Source: G965207335 sp965207335 (GTDB lineage Bacteria; Pseudomonadota; Gammaproteobacteria; PS1; Pseudothioglobaceae). Taken from it: a stretch of 64,000 bases of DNA. The stretch lies in contig OZ242267.1 in assembly GCA_965207335.1 (NCBI GenBank), forward strand, positions 124,001 through 188,000. The letters are read 5' to 3'. The number at the start of each line of letters is the position of its first letter. Positions within the stretch are counted from its first letter, which is position 1. The notes under the pieces were generated by a model. The model was not told the origin of the DNA. It worked only from the letters and a program-made list of their open reading frames with translations, and did not search any database. This document shows, piece by piece, positions 60,446-64,000 of the stretch. Made by a program: the position numbers and the translations under genes.

Positions 60446-61927
60446 ATGACTAAAATTATTATTTTATTAAGCACTATATTTTTGTTAATAAGTAATAATG
60501 TATTTGCTACACAAACTACAACAAATAATAATACAATTCAACAGCAAATTAATGCTATTGCTATAAAGCAGGGGGTTTTAGACAAAGAACTATCTTATCA
60601 CAAAGATATATTAAATGAAAAATTAACTAATCAAAAAGATATATTAAATGAAAAATTAACTAATCAAAAAGATATATTAAATGAAAAACTAACTAATCAA
60701 AAAGATGTATTAGATGAAAAATTAGCAAACTTAAATACATATAATAAAAGTATTGATGATAAAAGTAATAGGCTAGATAATTGGCTAATTGTTGTCGGGC
60801 TTTTTCTTACTATTATTGTAATTATCATTGCTGCATTTGGTATTGCTATACCTTATTATGGACTTAAAAAAATAGAAAGTGTTAATAAAAAGGTTGAAGA
60901 AGCAGAAAATATAGTTAAAGACCTTAAGCAAATAAAAAAGAATGCCGAAATAATACATGTAAATATCGAGGAATTAGCTAACAAATCAAAAACAGAACAG
61001 AAAAAAGAAGTAGAAAAATTACAAAAACAAGTAGATGATAACCCACAAAGCACAGAAGCAGATAAGTTAAAAATAAAAGCCTATAAATTACAAACACAAG
61101 GTAAGACACAAGATGCAATTAATAAATGGCTAAAATTAGTAAATATTGCTACAAAAGATAAGAATTTTTCATTACTAGAAGAAACATATTTTAATTTAGG
61201 GTATTTATATACTGATAATAAATTACAAGTCCAATATTACTCAAATGCCATAGCAATTAATCCTCAATATGCAGATGCTTATAATAACCGTGGTGTTGCT
61301 TATAAAAATAATGAGCAATTAGATGAAGCTATTACTGATTATAACAAAGCCATAGAAATTAATCCTCAATATTCAGATACTTATTATAACCGTGGTAATG
61401 TTTATGCAGAAAGTAATAAATTAGATGAGGCTATTGCTGATTATAACAAAGCCATAGAAATTAACCCTAAATATGCAGATGCTTATTATAACCGTGGACT
61501 TGCTTATTACGAAAATAAAAATTTAGATAAGGCTATTAATGATTATAACCAAGCCATAGTAATTAATCCTAAATATGCACAGGCTTATAATAACCGTGGA
61601 ATTGCATATAAAAATAATGATCAATTAGATAAGGCTATTGCTGATTATAACAAAGCCATAGCAATTAACCCTAAATATGTAGATGCTTATTATAACCGTG
61701 GTAATGTTTATTACAAAAATAAACAATTAGATGAGGCTATTAATGATTATAACAAAGCCATATCACTTAACAATAAACTTGCACAGGCTTATTATAATTT
61801 AGGACTTGCTTATAAAAAACAAGGCGAAAAAGAGTCGGCAGATAAAAATGTAAAAAAAGCAAAAGATAAACAAGATTTAGCAGATAAAAATTTTAAAAAA
61901 GCAAAAGAGTTAGAAGAACAGCAATAA
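60446..61927 (+). CDS. Membrane-anchored TPR protein, paralogue C (6-7 TPRs)
   Basis: A 493-residue third paralogue. Its periplasmic part has four near-perfect 11-residue repeats (KDILNEKLTNQ, 33 bp each), followed by a TM helix (about 113-135), a lysine-rich coiled coil, six to seven TPRs and a charged C-terminus (KKAKDKQDLADKNFKKAKELEEQQ). The layout matches A and B, with different repeat numbers in both the coiled coil and the TPR array. Function unknown. Confidence 0.85.
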   Translation: MTKIIILLSTIFLLISNNVFATQTTTNNNTIQQQINAIAIKQGVLDKELSYHKDILNEKLTNQKDILNEKLTNQKDILNEKLTNQKDVLDEKLANLNTYNKSIDDKSNRLDNWLIVVGLFLTIIVIIIAAFGIAIPYYGLKKIESVNKKVEEAENIVKDLKQIKKNAEIIHVNIEELANKSKTEQKKEVEKLQKQVDDNPQSTEADKLKIKAYKLQTQGKTQDAINKWLKLVNIATKDKNFSLLEETYFNLGYLYTDNKLQVQYYSNAIAINPQYADAYNNRGVAYKNNEQLDEAITDYNKAIEINPQYSDTYYNRGNVYAESNKLDEAIADYNKAIEINPKYADAYYNRGLAYYENKNLDKAINDYNQAIVINPKYAQAYNNRGIAYKNNDQLDKAIADYNKAIAINPKYVDAYYNRGNVYYKNKQLDEAINDYNKAISLNNKLAQAYYNLGLAYKKQGEKESADKNVKKAKDKQDLADKNFKKAKELEEQQ

Positions 61928-62167
61928 ACAACCACCAAAACCAAAGCCTTATAATATCGCTTTTGTAGCACGAGATTGCCACGCCTTTTACAAGGATCGC
62001 AATGACGGTGGGTATAATTCCAATTCGTTATTGTTAGTGCTTTTTTAAAACCACACCGCGAATGTCTCACGACAAAAATGTAAATTACAAGCAAAATCTC
62101 TATATGGGGAGTTTGAGGGGCTGTTGTACAGTGAATTGTAATATGAAAATTGGTTCTGCCCCTAATG

Positions 62168-62331
62168 GAGACCTTTGCACAAACATGAATAATCATCAGA
62201 ACCCCGCTTTCCACTCACTTGATAATTTTTATCAAACCAGCTTTAGAACAACTAGGGCAGACTTGATAAAATATCATCAATTAAGCAAAAATCAGAGCTC
62301 TGCTAATCATCTCTATTTATGCAAAGATCTC
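62168..62331. mobile_element. MITE, 164 bp, in repeat module 1
   Basis: Ends GAGACCTTTGCACAAA and TTTATGCAAAGATCTC, flanked by TAATG and TAATA. The MITE-free module 2 shows the approximate uninterrupted site. Confidence 0.8.
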
Positions 62332-62358
62332 TAATAAAAAAACAATTGCTGTTAGGGG

Positions 62359-62392
62359 TTTGGGGATACTCCCCAAAGTAAGCTTTGCTTAC
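62359..62392. repeat. Twin perfect hairpins, copy 1
   Basis: TTTGGGGA-TAC-TCCCCAAA (62359-62377) is followed at once by GTAAGC-TTT-GCTTAC (62378-62392). Identical copies lie at 62701-62734 and 63211-63244. Confidence 0.85.
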
Positions 62393-62700
62393 TATTATGG
62401 GTACTTTTTTTAATCGACATTTGGCATAATTCCAATTCGTTATTGTTAGTACTTTTTTAAATCACACCGCTTTTATAGCACGAGATTGCCACGCCTTTAT
62501 CAAGTCTCGCAATGACGGTTGGTATAATTCCAATCCATTATTCTGGGTGCTTTTTTTCAATAACACCGCGAATGTCTCACGACAAAAATGTAACTTACAG
62601 GCACAATGTCTATATGGGGAGTTTGAGGGGCTGTTGTACAATGGTTATAGTGTACAAACTAGTTCTGCCCCTCAATTAAAAAAACAATTGCTGTTAGGGG

Positions 62701-62734
62701 TTTGGGGATACTCCCCAAAGTAAGCTTTGCTTAC
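62701..62734. repeat. Twin perfect hairpins, copy 2
   Basis: Same back-to-back stem-loops as at 62359, in the module lacking a MITE. Confidence 0.85.
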
Positions 62735-63019
62735 TATTATGGGTACTTTTTTTAATCGACATTTGGCATAATTCCAATTCGTTATTGTTAGTACTTTTTT
62801 AAATCACACCGCTTTTGTAGCACGAGATTGCCACGCCTTTTACAAGGATCGCAATGACGGTGGGTATAATTCCAATCCATTATTCTGGGTGCTTTTTTAA
62901 AACCACACCGCGAATGTCTCACGACAAAAATGTAAATTACAAGCAAAATCTCTATATGGGGAGTTTGAGGGGCTGTTGTACAGTGAATTGTAATATGAAA
63001 ATTGGTTCTGCCCCTAATG

Positions 63020-63183
63020 GAGACCTTTGCACAAACATGAATAATCATCAGAACCCCGCTTTCCACTCACTTGATAATTTTTATCAAACCAGCTTTAGAA
63101 CAACTAGGGCAGACTTGATAAAATATCATCAATTAAGTAAAAATCAGAGCTCTGCTAATCATCTCTATTTATGCAAAGATCTC
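63020..63183. mobile_element. MITE, 164 bp, in repeat module 3
   Basis: Near-identical to 62168-62331 and in the same relative position (offset 852), so it was probably copied with the module rather than inserted independently. Confidence 0.8.
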
Positions 63184-63210
63184 TAATAAAAAAACAATTG
63201 CTGTTAGGGG

Positions 63211-63244
63211 TTTGGGGATACTCCCCAAAGTAAGCTTTGCTTAC
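63211..63244. repeat. Twin perfect hairpins, copy 3
   Basis: Third copy of the TTTGGGGA/TCCCCAAA and GTAAGC/GCTTAC stem-loop pair. Confidence 0.85.
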
Positions 63245-63416
63245 TATTATGGGTACTTTTTTTAATCGACATTTGGCATAATTCCAATTCGTTATTGTTA
63301 GTACTTTTTTAAATCACACTGCATTTGCAAGACGAGATTGCCACGCCTTTTTACAAGTCTCGCAATGACGATAGGCATAATTCCAATTTATTAACAACTA
63401 CTTATTTAATTAAGAT

Positions 63417-64000
63417 TTAAGGTGTAACAAAATAATTAGAAAAAGCAGGGATTATTGATACAACTAATAATACTGCCATTGTCCTATTAAAAATTCGGTA
63501 GGATTTTGGCTTTTGTATGATTTTTGTTAAGATTATGCCAAAAGTAAGCCAAAAACTAGCACTAAAAATATCAACAAATAAAAAGACCGTAGCTATTACT
63601 AGTGTTTGTGAGTATATATTAACACTACTTGTAGTAAATATTGTAATGGCACTTACGGCAATAATCCACGCCTTAGGATTTATCCATTGAAAGAGTACTG
63701 CTTGAAAAAAACTAAATGGTTTACTTGTTTCATTGCCTAAGTCTTGTTTTACTGTTGTGGCTATTTTATAGGCAAGAAATAATAAATATCCAAACCCAGC
63801 TATTTTTAATACTTGATAAAGTATTGGATATTCATTAAAAATAATGCTACCACCAGAACCAATAAAAATTACTAAAATTGGAAAACCAATACATACCCCA
63901 ACTAAATGCGGTAGGCTTTTTTTGATGCCAAAATTTAGCCCAGAACTCATTAACATTATGTTATTAGGGCCAGGGGTTATAGTCGTTAGTAGGGCAAATA
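63417..64000 (-). CDS. LysE/RhtB-family amino-acid exporter, 5' end beyond the window
   Basis: A partial inner-membrane exporter. The reading frame runs past the ATG at 63956 to the window edge, giving FALLTTITPGPNNIMLMSSGLNFG, the typical N-terminal LysE motif, so the true start is outside. The rest has the hydrophobic helices IGFPILVIFIGSGGSIIF, FGYLLFLAYKIA, and FFQAVLFQWINPKAW, a conserved LysE signature. Substrate (lysine, threonine, homoserine lactone or others) cannot be told. Confidence 0.88.
   Translation of the reverse strand, partial: FALLTTITPGPNNIMLMSSGLNFGIKKSLPHLVGVCIGFPILVIFIGSGGSIIFNEYPILYQVLKIAGFGYLLFLAYKIATTVKQDLGNETSKPFSFFQAVLFQWINPKAWIIAVSAITIFTTSSVNIYSQTLVIATVFLFVDIFSASFWLTFGIILTKIIQKPKSYRIFNRTMAVLLVVSIIPAFSNYFVTP

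Larger units (their letters stand above)
61928..63416. repeat. 1.5-kb noncoding array of nested repeats
   Basis: Three tandem modules, each REP-like hairpin + 'GAGGGGC' module + twin-hairpin module. Modules 1 and 3 also carry a MITE between the last two parts; module 2 does not. About 505 bp at 61959-62463 recurs at 62811-63315 (offset 852). ORFs here lie inside the repeats and are not called. Confidence 0.8.

Noticed and set aside
61810..63186. Recurrent ORFs (TTAPQTPHIEI on the minus strand, MSHDKNVNYKQN on the plus strand) in the repeat array and at 16942-17193
   Set aside because: They run across module and MITE boundaries, change ends from copy to copy and lack ribosome sites; treated as noncoding repeats.

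Overview
The window is strongly AT-rich and densely coded, with no tRNA, rRNA or CRISPR array seen. The housekeeping genes are gammaproteobacterial in type: homodimeric aceE, rseC, ntrYX-trkAH, ilvBHC-pssA, argDF, short hpf, leuCD-ruvA. Low GC, long secreted repeat proteins, many short interspersed repeats and a probable N-acetylglutaminylglutamine amidotransferase suggest a marine organism, possibly a relative of the SUP05/Thioglobus/bivalve-symbiont group. That placement is an inference, not something the sequence proves.

Layout. 1-10.3 kb: two paralogous secreted proteins with seven-bladed FG-GAP propellers. The first is broken by a one-base insertion. The second is intact (2468 aa) and adds an InlB-B-like domain, about eleven Ig-like repeats, a possible C-type-lectin-like domain and a dockerin-like tail. 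10.4-24.3 kb: PQQ sugar dehydrogenase lipoprotein, a 3-methyladenine glycosylase, argD-argF, hpf, mgtE, phosphomannomutase, rseC, aceE, and a Sel1-repeat protein with a long Lys/Pro-rich linear-motif array. 24.5-34.2 kb: one long plus-strand run ilvB-ilvH-ilvC-pssA-ntrY-ntrX-trkA and then trkH; the NtrX homologue lacks the sigma-54 AAA+ domain. 34.3-38.3 kb: minus-strand genes for a DUF3530 hydrolase, a periplasmic rhodanese, a small secreted Cys protein, rnhA and a DUF482/GNAT-like protein.

38.3-47.9 kb is an accessory island. It holds a type II restriction-modification pair (BsaWI-like nuclease and m4C-type methyltransferase). Next come four tandem small genes with NHLP (nitrile-hydratase-like) RiPP leaders and Gly/Ser/Ala/Thr-rich cores, bracketed by two near-identical 454-bp repeats that each carry the same DUF1772-like membrane gene. 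A sacsin-type ATPase fused to a DUF3883-like nuclease follows, then two identical RAYT (Y1 transposase) genes in 822-bp tandem units that carry three copies of the asnB 3' end. The NHLP cluster is the best candidate here for an undescribed system: the precursors are clear, but no maturation enzyme is in the window.

47.8-64 kb: a glutamine amidotransferase of the NAGGN type, a reprolysin-like metalloprotease with a GGGCSM C-terminal sorting tail, a frameshifted FG-GAP lipoprotein, leuC-[DUF262/DUF1524 restriction-type gene]-leuD-ruvA, three tandem TPR membrane proteins, a 1.5-kb noncoding array of nested repeats, and the 3' part of a LysE-family exporter. Short repeats recur throughout: a ~165-bp MITE with GAGACCTTTGC ends and probable 5-bp target duplications, REP-like hairpins, and two longer noncoding modules.
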